DNA of 64,000 bases, taken from the NCBI GenBank assembly GCA_014323675.1, contig JACONN010000006.1, positions 992,001-1,056,000 of the forward strand, in the 5' to 3' direction. Position 1 is the stretch's first letter. Every line of letters begins with the position of its first letter. Below the pieces are notes generated by a model. That model saw only the letters and a list, made by a program, of their open reading frames with translations, had not been told where the DNA came from and searched no databases. Source of the stretch: Hormoscilla sp. GM7CHS1pb. Its GTDB lineage: Bacteria > Cyanobacteriota > Cyanobacteriia > Cyanobacteriales > Desertifilaceae. Shown here one piece after another: positions 7,627-17,768 of this stretch. Made by a program: the position numbers and the translations under genes.

Positions 7627-8865
7627 TTACTTACTGCACGACGATCGATCTCCTCCATCCAACAGTTCCAAAACTGCCTTCGGTGACAACTTATCCTTAA
7701 ACCAAACAATCCTAGCGGGCGTCTTCCTAATATTAACACCCGCTTTTTCCAGATTCAAGCGTTCGGAAACTGCTAGAATCAAATTATCGCATTCCGCCTT
7801 GCGCACCTGAGCAAACTTCTTCTGCAAATATTCCGGACGCCAATAACCGACAATTTCCAGCAAAAACACCCGTCCATCGGGATGTACCAAACGAAAGTCC
7901 GGAACCATAACGCTGCCCGGAATAGGAATTAAATCAACCTCCCTCTCTAAAACCCACTCCGTTTTCAGTTTTTCCCAGCGGTTAGCAAAAGAAGCCTCTA
8001 ACATACTATCATAAGGCTTACCCGGAGGATAGTGACTGACTAAACCACAATCAGAATCGAGACTGAAACGACCCGTTTTCGGTTCACCAATGTAAAAATC
8101 TCGCGTTTGCAGGGTAGCATGCATGCTCCATCTAGTAACATGAAGTAAAGCAGGGAGAAGTTTAGCTAGGGCCAACCCATATCTAGTGCTAACCTTCAAT
8201 AAACTCGTCGGACCATCAACAGTAATCGTAAACCCGTGGTCAGCATCGCCTTCAATATAGGCCATCAACTGAAATAGCTTCAGATAGCGAAATAAAAGTT
8301 TATATTCTCCAGGAACATTGCGGTGAGCATTCAGAATAATCTGAGTAGCGCGGTAGAAAATACCTTGCACTTGGGCAAGATTATAGCGATGCAGCAAAGC
8401 TTTCGGTTCCGGCGCGTCGAATTGAGTCAAAATCCGATTCTCTGGCAAGTCCGCATACAACCCCTCCCGGATATGGACGGGTAGCACTTCCCGGTTTAAC
8501 TCGCCAGAAAGAGTATCTGCTAGCAAGAATAAAGTTTTTTCCGTTGCTTGGGGACTGGGAACAACGGTGGCAGCTTGCGCAAACACCCGCTGTCGCAACA
8601 TTGGCGGTTCTAGGGGACTAACGATCTCAAAGGTGGAGAAAGCACTTTTGAGGATATGGGCAAGTCCCCGCCTTACTCTAAAATCAGGACTGTCCCCTTC
8701 CAATTCCTGTAGGCGCCTGTCCAGTTCCCCCATGCAGTCGCCAGTCAGGGATTGAAAGCAGTTAATCAATTCAGTCGCCAGGCCCAAATTGCTATTAATG
8801 GCCAGTCGCTTGGGGACGATCGTCTCCCCATTGTGCCGGTGACTCAGGAGATCGCTGGGTAACAT
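7627..8865 (-). CDS. DUF790 (Bax1-like) family protein with C-terminal PD-(D/E)xK nuclease motif
   Basis: 412 residues. It starts with the family's MLPSDLL signature, followed by a long helical region (LFRYLKLFQLMAYIE). The C-terminus carries VPDFRLVHPDG (D323) and LLEIVGYW (E337), the nuclease-like site typical of DUF790. In archaea and many bacteria these proteins (Bax1) bind and stimulate an XPB-type helicase. No such helicase gene is adjacent here, so it acts with a distant partner or alone. A strong hairpin lies just upstream of its start (8891-8919). Confidence 0.82.
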   Translation of the reverse strand: MLPSDLLSHRHNGETIVPKRLAINSNLGLATELINCFQSLTGDCMGELDRRLQELEGDSPDFRVRRGLAHILKSAFSTFEIVSPLEPPMLRQRVFAQAATVVPSPQATEKTLFLLADTLSGELNREVLPVHIREGLYADLPENRILTQFDAPEPKALLHRYNLAQVQGIFYRATQIILNAHRNVPGEYKLLFRYLKLFQLMAYIEGDADHGFTITVDGPTSLLKVSTRYGLALAKLLPALLHVTRWSMHATLQTRDFYIGEPKTGRFSLDSDCGLVSHYPPGKPYDSMLEASFANRWEKLKTEWVLEREVDLIPIPGSVMVPDFRLVHPDGRVFLLEIVGYWRPEYLQKKFAQVRKAECDNLILAVSERLNLEKAGVNIRKTPARIVWFKDKLSPKAVLELLDGGDRSSCSK

Positions 8866-9569
8866 AAGTAGTTCTCTGTTCGGTGAAAACCCCGTTCCCT
8901 GCCGGAGTCAGGGAACGGGCCTCTTGAGGCAGAGCCTAGTACACCACACCGTAAATAGATTGGATAATCTAGCTAGCCGTGGTCCCTCTCACGTCAGGAT
9001 TGGTCTAAACCCTTGCAGGGCAATAATTTCAGCGGTGCTGTCTACAGAAATTTAGCACAAATGTTGGCCCCTCTATCGCGCATCTAAGGGACTAGAAAGA
9101 AAATAAAGTACCATTATTCAGGTGCAATTTTTATATTCCATTTTGGCAATTTTTCATCTGCTAACCAATATGACAACAATGGCTATAGTTCTTCTTGTGA
9201 AACCTTTATTCCTTTAGCATAAGTTTCCTCATTTCTCTCTCCAATAGTGAATCGATTGCTCCAAGACCCAATTCCGGAAAGTTTCTCTGTTTTTTACAAA
9301 AAGTTATAATTTTTACTTTGTCTAAAGACTTTGTTCTCCTTGTGTCTAGTCATGTATAGCTTTTGTTAAAATCAATACTGTTGAAATTTGGATATTTTTT
9401 ATCAAAAATAAATATTGATTACCTATGGTAACAGTTGGCAGCAGCGTCAGCTTAAGTCTAGTCAGATATAGTGGATTCATACCGGCGATGAGCCAGCAAT
9501 TACCCGGGCGGGCAGGCGATCCGCCCGCCCTACGGTCCCCGGGCAGGTGGGCAGGCGATCCACGATCGC
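8866..9569. other. non-coding gap with hairpins and an AT-rich centre
   Basis: No gene is seen. It holds a perfect 11-bp hairpin at 8891-8919 (CCCGTTCCCTG and its complement), a GAGGCAGAGCCT repeat just after it, an AT-rich stretch at about 9080-9420, and GC-rich hairpins at 9506-9565 with repeated GCAGGCGATCC. Confidence 0.6.
9506..9530. terminator. GC-rich hairpin downstream of the ABC transporter ATPase
   Basis: GGGCGGGC and GCCCGCCC form an 8-bp stem around a 9-nt loop, 40 nt after the stop of the minus-strand ABC gene. There is no T-run, so it may be an interspersed repeat rather than an intrinsic terminator. Confidence 0.4.
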
Positions 9570-11447
9570 TCAGGCGATCGCCAGAACCCGATCTTGAATG
9601 CGTTCGATGCTGGCGGTAGGAATAGCAGCAATGAGTTGGCGAGTGTACTCCTGTTGTGGTTGGTTGTAAATATTCTCCGCGCTGGCAATTTCGACAATTT
9701 TACCTTTGTTCATCACCGCGATCCGATCGCTCATAAACTTAACTACACTCAAGTCGTGAGAAATAAAGATATAAGTCAGTTCAAACTCGGACTGTAATTC
9801 CTTGAGGAGGTTCAAAACTTGGGCCTGTACCGAGACATCTAAAGCTGAAACCGACTCATCACAGATAATAAACTGAGGATTGAGTGCCAAAGCACGGGCA
9901 ATACATACCCGTTGGCGCTGTCCGCCGGAAAATTCGTGGGGCCTGCGACTCATCCAGTCAGGTGAGAGTCCTACCCTTTCTAACAAATAGGCACAGCGCT
10001 TGTGTCTTTCTTTAGCATTACCCCGGCTATGAATTTCCAGGGGTTCCATGATAGTTGCGCCAATGGACATGCGCGGATCCAGGGAACTAAAAGGGTCTTG
10101 AAACACGATTTGCATTTCCCGCCGCAACTGTCGCAGGCTCCTTTTGTTAAGATGAGTGATATCTTCACCTGCAAATAGCAGCTTGCCACTCAGATGTGGC
10201 ACCAATTGCAGCAAACTGCGTGCCAATGTAGTTTTACCACAGCCCGATTCTCCTACCAATCCCATGGTTTCCCCGGGATAGACTTCAAAGGAGACATTAT
10301 TCACGGCCATAAAATAACGATTGGTTTGGCTAAACATGCCCTTGACTGGAAAGCCAACTTTTAGGTTTTGTACAGATAAAAGCGGCGCTTTCTGCTGGAG
10401 TGCTATTAAGCGTTCTTCTAGCTGAGTTGGACTCACTTCCTTGATAGCGGCCGTATCAGCTTTCTTTGGCATCTCCTGGGTTCCCGTAGCAGTAGTCACC
10501 ACTTCCATAAACTCACAGATGGTGGGCAGATATTCCAGGCGTACTGTTGGTTGGGGACGGCAGGCTAGCAAACCTTTGGTGTAGGGATGCTGCGGGTTGG
10601 AGAAGATGTCCAAGACTGACCCGACCTCGACAATTTTACCCTGATACATGACTGCTACGGTATCGGCAATTTCGCCAATCACGCACAGATCGTGACTAAT
10701 GAAAATCATCGATATGCCCTGTCGCGTTAGTTGCCGCAACAGGTCGAGAATGGTAGCTTGGACTGTAACATCCAGGGCTGTGGTGGGTTCGTCGGCAATC
10801 AATAGCACCGGATCGCTTGAAATTGCCATGGCGATCATCACGCGCTGAATTTGTCCCCCGGAGAGTTGGTGGGGATAGCGTTTGAGGATCTCCTGTTTTT
10901 GGCTATTTACTAGACGCTGGAGTTCTTTGTCCCTTGGTTCTTCCCTCTGCCGGGGCCATTCTGCTAGCAGTTGTTCCTTCAATGCTTCGTCTGATGGCAG
11001 GAGTTTCACTTCTTGCAAAAGCCCGATCGCCCGGCGTCTGGCCTCTGGGGGGGAAACATTTTGATGCTGTATAATTGCTTCGGTCAGTTGGAAGCCGATG
11101 CTATAAACTGGATTGAGGGAACTCATCGGTTCCTGGAAGATCATCCCCATCTTGCCACCCCGAAGTTGCTGCATTTGTTGCGGTGAAAGTTGCCGAAGGT
11201 TGACCGGTTCTGCGTCCCCTGTCTCGCGAAACCAAATTTCGCCCCCGGCGATCGTACCCTCCGGCCTAGGTACCAGATCCATCACTGCTAGGGAGGTAAC
11301 GGATTTGCCCGATCCTGATTCTCCCACAATTCCCAAGGTTTGTCCTCGTGCTACTTTCAGGGAGATATCGTCAACTGCTTTAATCAGTTTTTCGTCAGTT
11401 TGGAATTGGACTCGCAGATTGCGTACTTCTAATACTATATCACTCAT
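9570..11447 (-). CDS. peptide-type ABC transporter ATP-binding protein, two fused ATPase halves
   Basis: About 625 residues, a DppD-DppF-like fusion. The first half has Walker A GESGSGKS, signature LSGGQIQR and Walker B LLIADEP. After a linker the second half has GESGCGKT, FSGGQRQR and FIICDES. Such ATPases power uptake of di- or oligopeptides, nickel or similar substrates with separate permeases and a binding protein, none of which is adjacent. The frame is open upstream to a GTG at 11481-11483, but the ATG at 11445-11447 (MSDIVLEVRNLRV) fits the family start better. The substrate cannot be told from this gene. Confidence 0.9.
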   Translation of the reverse strand: MSDIVLEVRNLRVQFQTDEKLIKAVDDISLKVARGQTLGIVGESGSGKSVTSLAVMDLVPRPEGTIAGGEIWFRETGDAEPVNLRQLSPQQMQQLRGGKMGMIFQEPMSSLNPVYSIGFQLTEAIIQHQNVSPPEARRRAIGLLQEVKLLPSDEALKEQLLAEWPRQREEPRDKELQRLVNSQKQEILKRYPHQLSGGQIQRVMIAMAISSDPVLLIADEPTTALDVTVQATILDLLRQLTRQGISMIFISHDLCVIGEIADTVAVMYQGKIVEVGSVLDIFSNPQHPYTKGLLACRPQPTVRLEYLPTICEFMEVVTTATGTQEMPKKADTAAIKEVSPTQLEERLIALQQKAPLLSVQNLKVGFPVKGMFSQTNRYFMAVNNVSFEVYPGETMGLVGESGCGKTTLARSLLQLVPHLSGKLLFAGEDITHLNKRSLRQLRREMQIVFQDPFSSLDPRMSIGATIMEPLEIHSRGNAKERHKRCAYLLERVGLSPDWMSRRPHEFSGGQRQRVCIARALALNPQFIICDESVSALDVSVQAQVLNLLKELQSEFELTYIFISHDLSVVKFMSDRIAVMNKGKIVEIASAENIYNQPQQEYTRQLIAAIPTASIERIQDRVLAIA

Positions 11448-11542
11448 GGGGGTTAAGCTGGGATCTGTTCTACGTGACGACACACTTTACGTAAATTTTT
11501 GCCTCCTGTTTATAGACGCAGTTTGTTACACAGATTTTTGGG

Positions 11543-11579
11543 CTGTGGATCTTGACAGTACCCCTGTCAAGATCCACAG
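11543..11579. repeat. perfect 16-bp inverted repeat
   Basis: CTGTGGATCTTGACAG at 11543-11558 and its exact complement at 11564-11579, with a 5-nt loop. It sits upstream of the ABC gene start on the other strand and is not followed by a T-run. It may be an operator, a mobile hairpin or a terminator for something no longer present. Confidence 0.6.
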
Positions 11580-12273
11580 GAAGCATACAAAACAGTAATC
11601 CCTAGTAAACCTCACAAAGCCGTAGTCAAAGAAAGTGGAAAAACTAATCATGTGGAAAAACTAATCATATTGAAAGGTTAAATAACACTTTGAGGCAAAG
11701 GTAAGGGCGATTGGTTCGTCAAACATTATCATTTTCAAAAAAACTGGAAAATAATATAGGCGCTATTTGGTATTTTGCGCATGAATATAATAAATCTTTG
11801 TCCGGTTAGTTGTGTCATCATCACATGTTTATCACCACCTTTTGGGGAAAGAATCGGCTTCGTTGCAACCATCATCCCCAAATAGCATATTTTCCCAGAG
11901 CAGTCAATGCCTTGTAGGGGTGATAATCTGACTATTGCGGTGCGATCGCCAGTCCCACCTCTGCATCCCGACAGCAGCAGCAACTGCCAGGCGAGACTCG
12001 AACAACTGACAACTAACCGCTGACCGCAAACCGGTTTACGATCTCAGATGAATATACCCAGCGACAAATACACTCATTGCAACTGCTCTTTAAAAAGCAA
12101 ATAGTTCAAGTTGCGCATTTTGGGGATGATGGCAGCAAATTGCCAATAGCGATTTGCTGATTGCGCTCAAGGATCTATATAACCAGATATAAATATATCG
12201 CATGAAGCCTGGTTAGGTCATAATGCCTGTTGGGCGTGTATCCGCGTCCCGTCCCCACGCAACGCCTTGATTT
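11580..12273. other. gap with short repeats and solo MITE-like ends
   Basis: It contains two tandem copies of GTGGAAAAACTAATCAT (about 11636-11670). Single ends resembling the 3851-3963 MITE occur at 11870-11882 (CATCATCCCCAAA) and 12110-12132 (GTTGCGCATTTTGGGGATGATG-like), facing away from each other. A STRR-like AACTGACAACTAACC run lies near 12003. An 82-codon ORF at 11735-11983 on the minus strand has no recognisable features. Confidence 0.5.
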
Positions 12274-12468
12274 TTAGCTCGATCGCTCTCGGGATGCCCC
12301 CCCTGCCGTATTCCTCGGCGCTTGATATTGACCATCTGACTCGAATATCATAGAGATTTCTGCCTCCTGGGTGAATATCTGCTGCGCCATAGAACTCAAT
12401 ACTGGCCCAAACAGCAGTCCTAAAGTCACCGTTGCAGCTACACTAGCTAAATATGCTGATTTTTGCAT
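12274..12468 (-). CDS. small exported protein of unknown function
   Basis: Starting at the ATG at 12466-12468 it gives 64 residues with a good signal peptide: MQKSAYLASVAATVTLGLLF, then PVLSSMAQQ with likely cleavage after SMA. The mature part is short and acidic, then basic (APRNTAGGASRERSS). The minus strand has GGAG and GGGGGAAA just upstream. An earlier ATG would add 18 residues taken from STRR-like repeat DNA, so I prefer the later one. The family is not recognised; it would be periplasmic or thylakoid-lumenal if expressed. Confidence 0.5.
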   Translation of the reverse strand: MQKSAYLASVAATVTLGLLFGPVLSSMAQQIFTQEAEISMIFESDGQYQAPRNTAGGASRERSS

Positions 12469-12493
12469 TTGATTTTTCCCCCTGCTCTCCTTA

Positions 12494-12590
12494 TTTGTCG
12501 GTTGTCGGTTGTCATTTATCATCGATCATTTGTCATTTGTCTGCTAACCGCTTACTGCTTGCTGCTTACTACTTACTACTAAACCTAACT
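12494..12590. repeat. STRR-like short tandem repeats
   Basis: A run of degenerate heptamer-type repeats: TTGTCGGTTGTCGGTTGTC, then CATTTGTCATTTGTC, then CTTACTGCTTGCTGCTTAC. Similar runs lie near 12003 and 14092-14130. Such runs are common in filamentous cyanobacteria. Confidence 0.7.
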
Positions 12591-13287
12591 TTTTCTCTCC
12601 GTATAAACTTTCGTTAAATTTAAACCTTAACCCTTCATCTGTGGCAATTTCTGCTCTCCCGACCCCCATGGGCGATCGCAAAAAGCGGTCCTGATACAGC
12701 GCCAATCAAAATCAGCTGTCGGCGTGAACCAGTAGTGAGGATGGCCAGGAGCAGCTCCGGGGGGAGCAGCTCCGGGGGAGAAGGGAGCAGGGAGAGGGGA
12801 ACTCTTAACTCGCTTATCGGATACCCCAGAATGTTTGCACTTTTGATTTAGACTAGCTATACATGAATTTAGTCAAAAGTAGGCCGGGTCTGCATTTAGC
12901 TAAAATAGGTCGATCCCGATCTTGACGAGTAAGACGGACAATTTGTTCTGTGAGGTAGCCATGTTTGGGCAGAGTGCGGAACCAACGGGGAAAACATCGC
13001 GCCTCTGTCTACTGACATTTCCAGACTTAAGCAATTCTCTCCCATACAAATTCTCTCATTCAAAATTGGGAAACCCTTTTAGAACAAGGATCTCAGCTAC
13101 AGATCCCATAGTGAGATGTTCCCAGCTCTACTCGATATAGAATAGGCATAATTTATTTATACTGGTTGAGTCTCAATAACTCTACCAGTATAGAACATTC
13201 CGGCGGGAGTGTTTTTTGTCCTACCTCTGTTCCCTTTGGCTTCCCTATTCCTAATGAAATACGTCTACAGCACTGAGCACTGTCCAG
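12591..13287. other. non-coding gap
   Basis: No convincing gene. It has two adjacent copies of GGAGCAGCTCCGGGGG near 12750-12778 and a segment near 13025-13070 (TTAAGCAATTCTCTC, ATTCAAAATTGGG) resembling the repeat family at 43881 and 49253. A 72-codon plus-strand ORF at 12922 has no recognisable features. Confidence 0.5.
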
Positions 13288-13423
13288 AAAGTTAGGGATA
13301 ACGCGATGGAAAGTGAGACCATCATAAAAGCCTTTCTTTGTCAAGTCAACAAAATTATGGACAGCATTGGGGCGCATCCAATTGCGAACAATTTTAGGCG
13401 ATCGTGCCCTTTTCGGTTGACAT
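13288..13423 (-). pseudogene. 5' remnant of a cyclophilin-type peptidyl-prolyl isomerase gene
   Basis: From the ATG at 13421-13423 the translation starts MSTEKGTIA, then needs a frame correction, and continues PNAVHNFVDLTKKGFYDGLT and FHRVIPNF, the N-terminal third of cyanobacterial cyclophilin PPIases. At least two indels break the frame near codons 10-18. After IPNF the sequence becomes unrelated; the catalytic core (QGGDP and later) is missing. It cannot encode an active isomerase. Confidence 0.75.
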
Positions 13424-13692
13424 TATGGCGCGGGTCATTATTTCTCCTTGCTTGTGGGATTCACGGCTATGTGGCGGTAGCAACAGGTGCGACGCCACCT
13501 ACCAACAGAACTTTATCATATCAGTGGCTCGGAAGCCCAGCTGGCGGCCCAACACAAATCTTGACAATTCCCAGGTGAGTGGTATAAGTACCCTGCCATC
13601 TGCCGAGGAAGTCAAACCGCTAGATCGGAGTGCTGCCCAGCTTGTACAATTTGAAATACGATCGTCTTTGGAGCTACCATCACAAAATAATT
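13424..13692. other. gap upstream of petN
   Basis: No gene is recognised. It includes a GTGGCGGTAGCAACAGG...CCACCTACC inverted motif near 13470-13500 and the presumed promoter region of petN. I could not pick a convincing promoter. Confidence 0.4.
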
Positions 13693-13782
13693 ATGGACAT
13701 TCTTTCCTTAGGTTGGGTTTCGCTGCTAGTTTGCTTCACCTTCTCGATCTCATTGGTCGTGTGGGGTCGCAACGGCTTCTAA
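13693..13782 (+). CDS. petN: cytochrome b6f complex subunit 8 (PetN)
   Basis: A 29-residue single-helix protein: MDILSLGWVSLLVCFTFSIS followed by LVVWGRNGF, which matches the highly conserved PetN sequence almost throughout. PetN is an intrinsic small subunit of the thylakoid cytochrome b6f complex and is needed for its stability. The sequence is intact from ATG to TAA. It is followed after 10 nt by another small membrane protein gene, so they probably share a transcript. Confidence 0.95.
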   Translation: MDILSLGWVSLLVCFTFSISLVVWGRNGF

Positions 13783-13792
13783 TTGACGCGCT

Positions 13793-13945
13793 ATGAAGTT
13801 CGCAATGGAATCTACTGTCGTTTTTAACGTCCTCGTTTTGCTTGGCTTTGGGCTGCTGGTAATTGTCACTGGCGGCATTATCTATCTTACCCTGGCAGAT
13901 TGGCGCGATCGCCGACGCCGGGAACGGGATAAGCGCCAAGGCTAA
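13793..13945 (+). CDS. 50-residue single-pass membrane protein next to petN
   Basis: The sequence has a short start (MKFAMESTVVFN), one hydrophobic segment at about residues 11-33 (VLVLLGFGLLVIVTGGIIYL), and a strongly basic tail (WRDRRRRERDKRQG) that should stay in the cytoplasm. I believe similar proteins neighbour petN in other cyanobacteria, but no function is known to me. The ATG at residue 5 is an alternative start. It is 10 nt downstream of petN in the same direction, consistent with an operon. Confidence 0.75.
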   Translation: MKFAMESTVVFNVLVLLGFGLLVIVTGGIIYLTLADWRDRRRRERDKRQG

Positions 13946-14145
13946 AAGCCGTAGGGTGGCTACCGCCACCTGACGCGCCTGTACCCAGGGATTTTAGGTC
14001 AGAAGCATGACTACAGGCGCGATTTCCTTATGGGAGTATGAAGAAAGATTCTGGTGTACCGTTAGCCGTAGCCAGCATTAATGTCTCTTGACAACTGACC
14101 GCTAGCAACTGACCACTAACAACTGACAACAGCCGCTCTGCCTCT

Positions 14146-17100
14146 ATGGTGCATATCAAGCGCCTGGAACTCACCAATTTCAAGTCCTTCGGCGGCACAA
14201 AGGGAATTCCTTTGCTGCCTGGGTTTACCGTGGTTTCTGGACCAAACGGTTCGGGCAAATCGAATATCCTGGACGCGCTGCTGTTTTGTCTAGGCTTGTC
14301 CAGTTCTAAGGGCATGCGGGCAGAACGCCTGCCGGATTTGATCAATCATAACCAAAAGGACCGCAAAATCAAAGAAGCCAGCGTCACTGTCACCTTTGAC
14401 TTGGGGTCCGATATTGATGGAGGCGAGTCCCAGGACTGGACTGTCAGCCGCAGAATCAGAGTCACCCGTAAGGGCTACACATCCACATACTACATCAATG
14501 GTGAAACTGCCACCCTCACGGAACTGCATGCAGAACTCAACCGCCTGCGGATTTATCCAGAAGGCTATAATGTGGTGCTGCAAGGGGATGTCACCAGCAT
14601 TATTTCCATGAACTCCAGGGCCAGGCGGGAGATCATTGATGAATTAGCTGGCATAGCCGAGTTTGACCGCAAAATTTCGCGAGCTAAAGAAAAGTTAGAT
14701 GCTGTCAAGGAGCGCGAACAAAATTCTCGGATTATCGAAAAGGAACTGATTGGCCAGCGCGATCGCCTGGGCGCAGACCGGGCCAAAGCCGAGCAATACC
14801 AGCAGCTGCGCGATCGACTACAGCAACAGCAACAGTGGGAAGTGGTGCTGAAATGGCGATCGCTCAAGCAGCAAGTCTGGCAACTGCGAGAACTTATCGA
14901 AGCAGGCGATCGCTCCCAGGCCCAGAGCCAAGAGGAATATGATATCATATCAAATCAAATAAGTCAAGTAACTAAGGAACTGGACAGCCTCAACACCAGG
15001 GTAAAAGCCTTGGGAGAAGAAGAAATGCTGGCCTTACAATCAACCCTAGCGACCCAGCAAGCCGAACAGCGGCAACTAAAACAGCGGCAGGGGGAACTAG
15101 GATCCAGGGAGAAAAACATCAAAGCAACGATAGCCAGTAGCGAGCAAGAAATTCAGACAACCAGACAATCTATAGAGGCTTTAGGAGCACAATACCAGCA
15201 AGAGACCCTGCACCGGCAGTCAAGAGAACGGGAAGTTACTGCGGCCCAAGCAGACTTAGAGCAATGCCGGGAAGCCACAAGTGCGATCGCCAGCGCCGCC
15301 CAAGAATGGGTACAGAAACAAGCAGACCTGAACCGGCAAATAGAGACCATACTGCAAACCCTAGACCCTCAACGTGCCGAACTGGCCCAGTTAGGAGAAC
15401 GCCAGCACCAGCTCGCTCGGGTCATACAGGAGCAACAACAGCTGATCGAGACCCTAGCGCTCGAAATGGCTAGCAAACAGGTGCTCTTAGGAGAATTGCA
15501 GGGAAAAATAACGAGCGCTACTCGAGAAATCCAAGCGATCGGTCAATCTCTAGGGACGGTAGAATCAGAACTGCAAACCCAGCAAGAGACGCAAAAACGG
15601 CTGCTAGTCGAGCAACGAGACAAACAGCGACAACTGGATAAGCTAGAAGCCCAAGCCCAAGCCCAGCAAGAAGTCCAGGGCACCTATGCTAGCAAACTGA
15701 TCTTGAAAAGAAGAATAGCAGGAGTTTGCGGATTAGTGGCCCAGCTGGGAATCGTAGAACCGCGCTATCAGTTAGCATTAGAAATAGCCGCAGGGGGGCG
15801 GATGGGGAATTTAGTCGTCGAAGATGATGGCGTTGCAGCAGCCTCGATCGCACTGCTAAAACAAGAACGTGCTGGTCGAGCCACTTTCTTACCATTAAGT
15901 AAAATTAGACCTCCGAAATTTTCCTTCCCCATGCAGATGCGCTGGGCGCGTTCCCAGGCGGAGCCAGGGAACGAGGGATTTATTGACTACGCCATTAACC
16001 TGATAGAATGCGACCCCCGCTATCGGGATATATTTGCCTATGTCTTTGGGAATACCGCAGTCTTTACTGACCTAGAAACAGCCCGCTGCGAGCTGGGGAA
16101 ATGCCGGATTGTCACCCTGTCCGGAGAACTGCTGGAAGCTTCAGGGGCAATGACTGGTGGTAGTAGTAACCAACGTTCCGGGCTGCATTTTGGCACCCAA
16201 GAAGCCACAGAATCAGCAGAAGTATTGGCCCTCAGAGAACGTTTGCAGGCGATCGCCCTAATCTTGGCTCGTTGTGAAGAGGAAATACAGGGCCTGGAAT
16301 TGGCCTCTTCACAGCAGTCCGTGCAGTTGATGGAAGCAAAGGCGGGGAAGAGGGAAAACCAGCTACGCTTAGAACAGCTGCAAAAAGAGATTAAAACAAT
16401 ATCTGAGCAAAAAGAGCAGGCTAACCGGCAATTGACCAAGCATCAGCGGGAAACAACTGCCACTAGCGAACGCTTGCAGGTGCTGCACAAGGAGTTACCA
16501 GCCCTGGAGGAGCAACTGGTGCAAGATAAAGAAGCCCTAGCAGAACTGGAGAAAGATGTTTCGACAAGCGAATGGAAGCAGCTTCAGGCAAACATAAGGT
16601 CCAAAGAAGCCCAGCTGTCAGAACGCCAAAAGGCCCTGCGAGAATCTCTGCAGCGGTTGCAGAATATGGAAAATCGGCGCGAGCGCACTCAGGCAAAAAT
16701 CCAGGAATTAGAACAACGTATAGTAGAATTGTCTCAAGAGCAATCACTCCTCGGCGTCGCTCTCTGTGAAGTCAGCGATCGGCAATCAGCACTCAGCAGT
16801 CAGATAGGGGAAACACAAACGCAACTGTCAGAGATTTCCGAGAGATTAGCAGTAGTCAAACAGGAACGCGATCGGGAAGAAGTTAAACTGCGGGAACTGC
16901 ATCTACAGCAGCAACAGCTAGAATTCGAGCTTCGCAAGCTGATGGAAGCTCAGCAAAGCCGTCGCCAGGAACTCCAAAGCCTGGAAAGCCAGGTGGAAAG
17001 CGCATCAAAAGAACTGCCCGACCCATTACCAGAGGTACCAGAAGATCTGAGCATCTCACAGCTGCAAAAAGAAATGCGCAGCCTCTCTAAGCGCCTGCAA

Positions 17101-17706
17101 GCACTCGAACCAGTCAACATGCTCGCGATCGAAGAATACGAGCACACTCAAGCGCGCCTAGAGGAACTCACAGAGAAACTAACCATACTAGAGAAAGAGC
17201 GGACAGAACTGCTACTGCGGATAGAGAACTTCACCACCCTGCGTCGGAAAGCATTCATTGGGGCCTTCGACGCCGTTAACGCCAACTTCCAGACCATCTT
17301 CGCCGAACTGTCTGACGGCGATGGCTACTTGCAGCTAGAGGACAGTCAAGACCCCACTAGCGGAGGTCTGAACCTGGTCGCCCATCCCAAAGGGAAACCA
17401 GTGCAGCGACTAGCATCCATGTCCGGCGGCGAAAAATCCTTGACAGCTCTGAGTTTTATCTTTGCCCTGCAACGGTATCGCCCCTCGCCCTTCTACGCCT
17501 TTGACGAAGTGGATATGTTCCTGGATGGAGCAAACGTAGAGAAGTTAGCGAAAATGATTAAACAGCAAGCTATGCAAGCACAATTCATAGTAGTGAGTTT
17601 ACGACGCCCCATGATTGAATCGAGCGAGCGTACCATTGGCGTTACCCAAGCTCGGGGAGCCTACACCCAAGTGTTGGGCATCAAAATACCGCCCCAACAG
17701 ACATAG
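14146..17706 (+). CDS. smc: chromosome segregation protein SMC
   Basis: 1186 residues, full length for bacterial SMC. Walker A GPNGSGKSN is at residues 32-40. Two long coiled coils flank a hinge at about 520-670 (GVCGLVAQLGIVEPRYQLAL, ATFLPLSKIRP). The C-terminal head has the signature SMSGGEKSLTALSFIFAL and Walker B YAFDEVDMFLD. SMC dimers bind ScpA and ScpB and compact and segregate the chromosome. The frame is open throughout, which contrasts with the frameshifted genes elsewhere in the window. It starts shortly after a STRR-like run and is followed by a PRC-barrel gene. Confidence 0.97.
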   Translation: MVHIKRLELTNFKSFGGTKGIPLLPGFTVVSGPNGSGKSNILDALLFCLGLSSSKGMRAERLPDLINHNQKDRKIKEASVTVTFDLGSDIDGGESQDWTVSRRIRVTRKGYTSTYYINGETATLTELHAELNRLRIYPEGYNVVLQGDVTSIISMNSRARREIIDELAGIAEFDRKISRAKEKLDAVKEREQNSRIIEKELIGQRDRLGADRAKAEQYQQLRDRLQQQQQWEVVLKWRSLKQQVWQLRELIEAGDRSQAQSQEEYDIISNQISQVTKELDSLNTRVKALGEEEMLALQSTLATQQAEQRQLKQRQGELGSREKNIKATIASSEQEIQTTRQSIEALGAQYQQETLHRQSREREVTAAQADLEQCREATSAIASAAQEWVQKQADLNRQIETILQTLDPQRAELAQLGERQHQLARVIQEQQQLIETLALEMASKQVLLGELQGKITSATREIQAIGQSLGTVESELQTQQETQKRLLVEQRDKQRQLDKLEAQAQAQQEVQGTYASKLILKRRIAGVCGLVAQLGIVEPRYQLALEIAAGGRMGNLVVEDDGVAAASIALLKQERAGRATFLPLSKIRPPKFSFPMQMRWARSQAEPGNEGFIDYAINLIECDPRYRDIFAYVFGNTAVFTDLETARCELGKCRIVTLSGELLEASGAMTGGSSNQRSGLHFGTQEATESAEVLALRERLQAIALILARCEEEIQGLELASSQQSVQLMEAKAGKRENQLRLEQLQKEIKTISEQKEQANRQLTKHQRETTATSERLQVLHKELPALEEQLVQDKEALAELEKDVSTSEWKQLQANIRSKEAQLSERQKALRESLQRLQNMENRRERTQAKIQELEQRIVELSQEQSLLGVALCEVSDRQSALSSQIGETQTQLSEISERLAVVKQERDREEVKLRELHLQQQQLEFELRKLMEAQQSRRQELQSLESQVESASKELPDPLPEVPEDLSISQLQKEMRSLSKRLQALEPVNMLAIEEYEHTQARLEELTEKLTILEKERTELLLRIENFTTLRRKAFIGAFDAVNANFQTIFAELSDGDGYLQLEDSQDPTSGGLNLVAHPKGKPVQRLASMSGGEKSLTALSFIFALQRYRPSPFYAFDEVDMFLDGANVEKLAKMIKQQAMQAQFIVVSLRRPMIESSERTIGVTQARGAYTQVLGIKIPPQQT

Positions 17707-17768
17707 CGTCGATTAGCCAATAATGTTATATGTAGATACAATTCGATCAGAGCAACAGGACTCTGCCC

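Noticed and set aside
11735..11983. 82-codon minus-strand ORF
   Set aside because: No recognisable family and it spans solo MITE-like ends; kept as gap content only.
13404..13796. 130-codon plus-strand ORF over petN
   Set aside because: It is out of frame with petN, whose 29-residue sequence is highly conserved.
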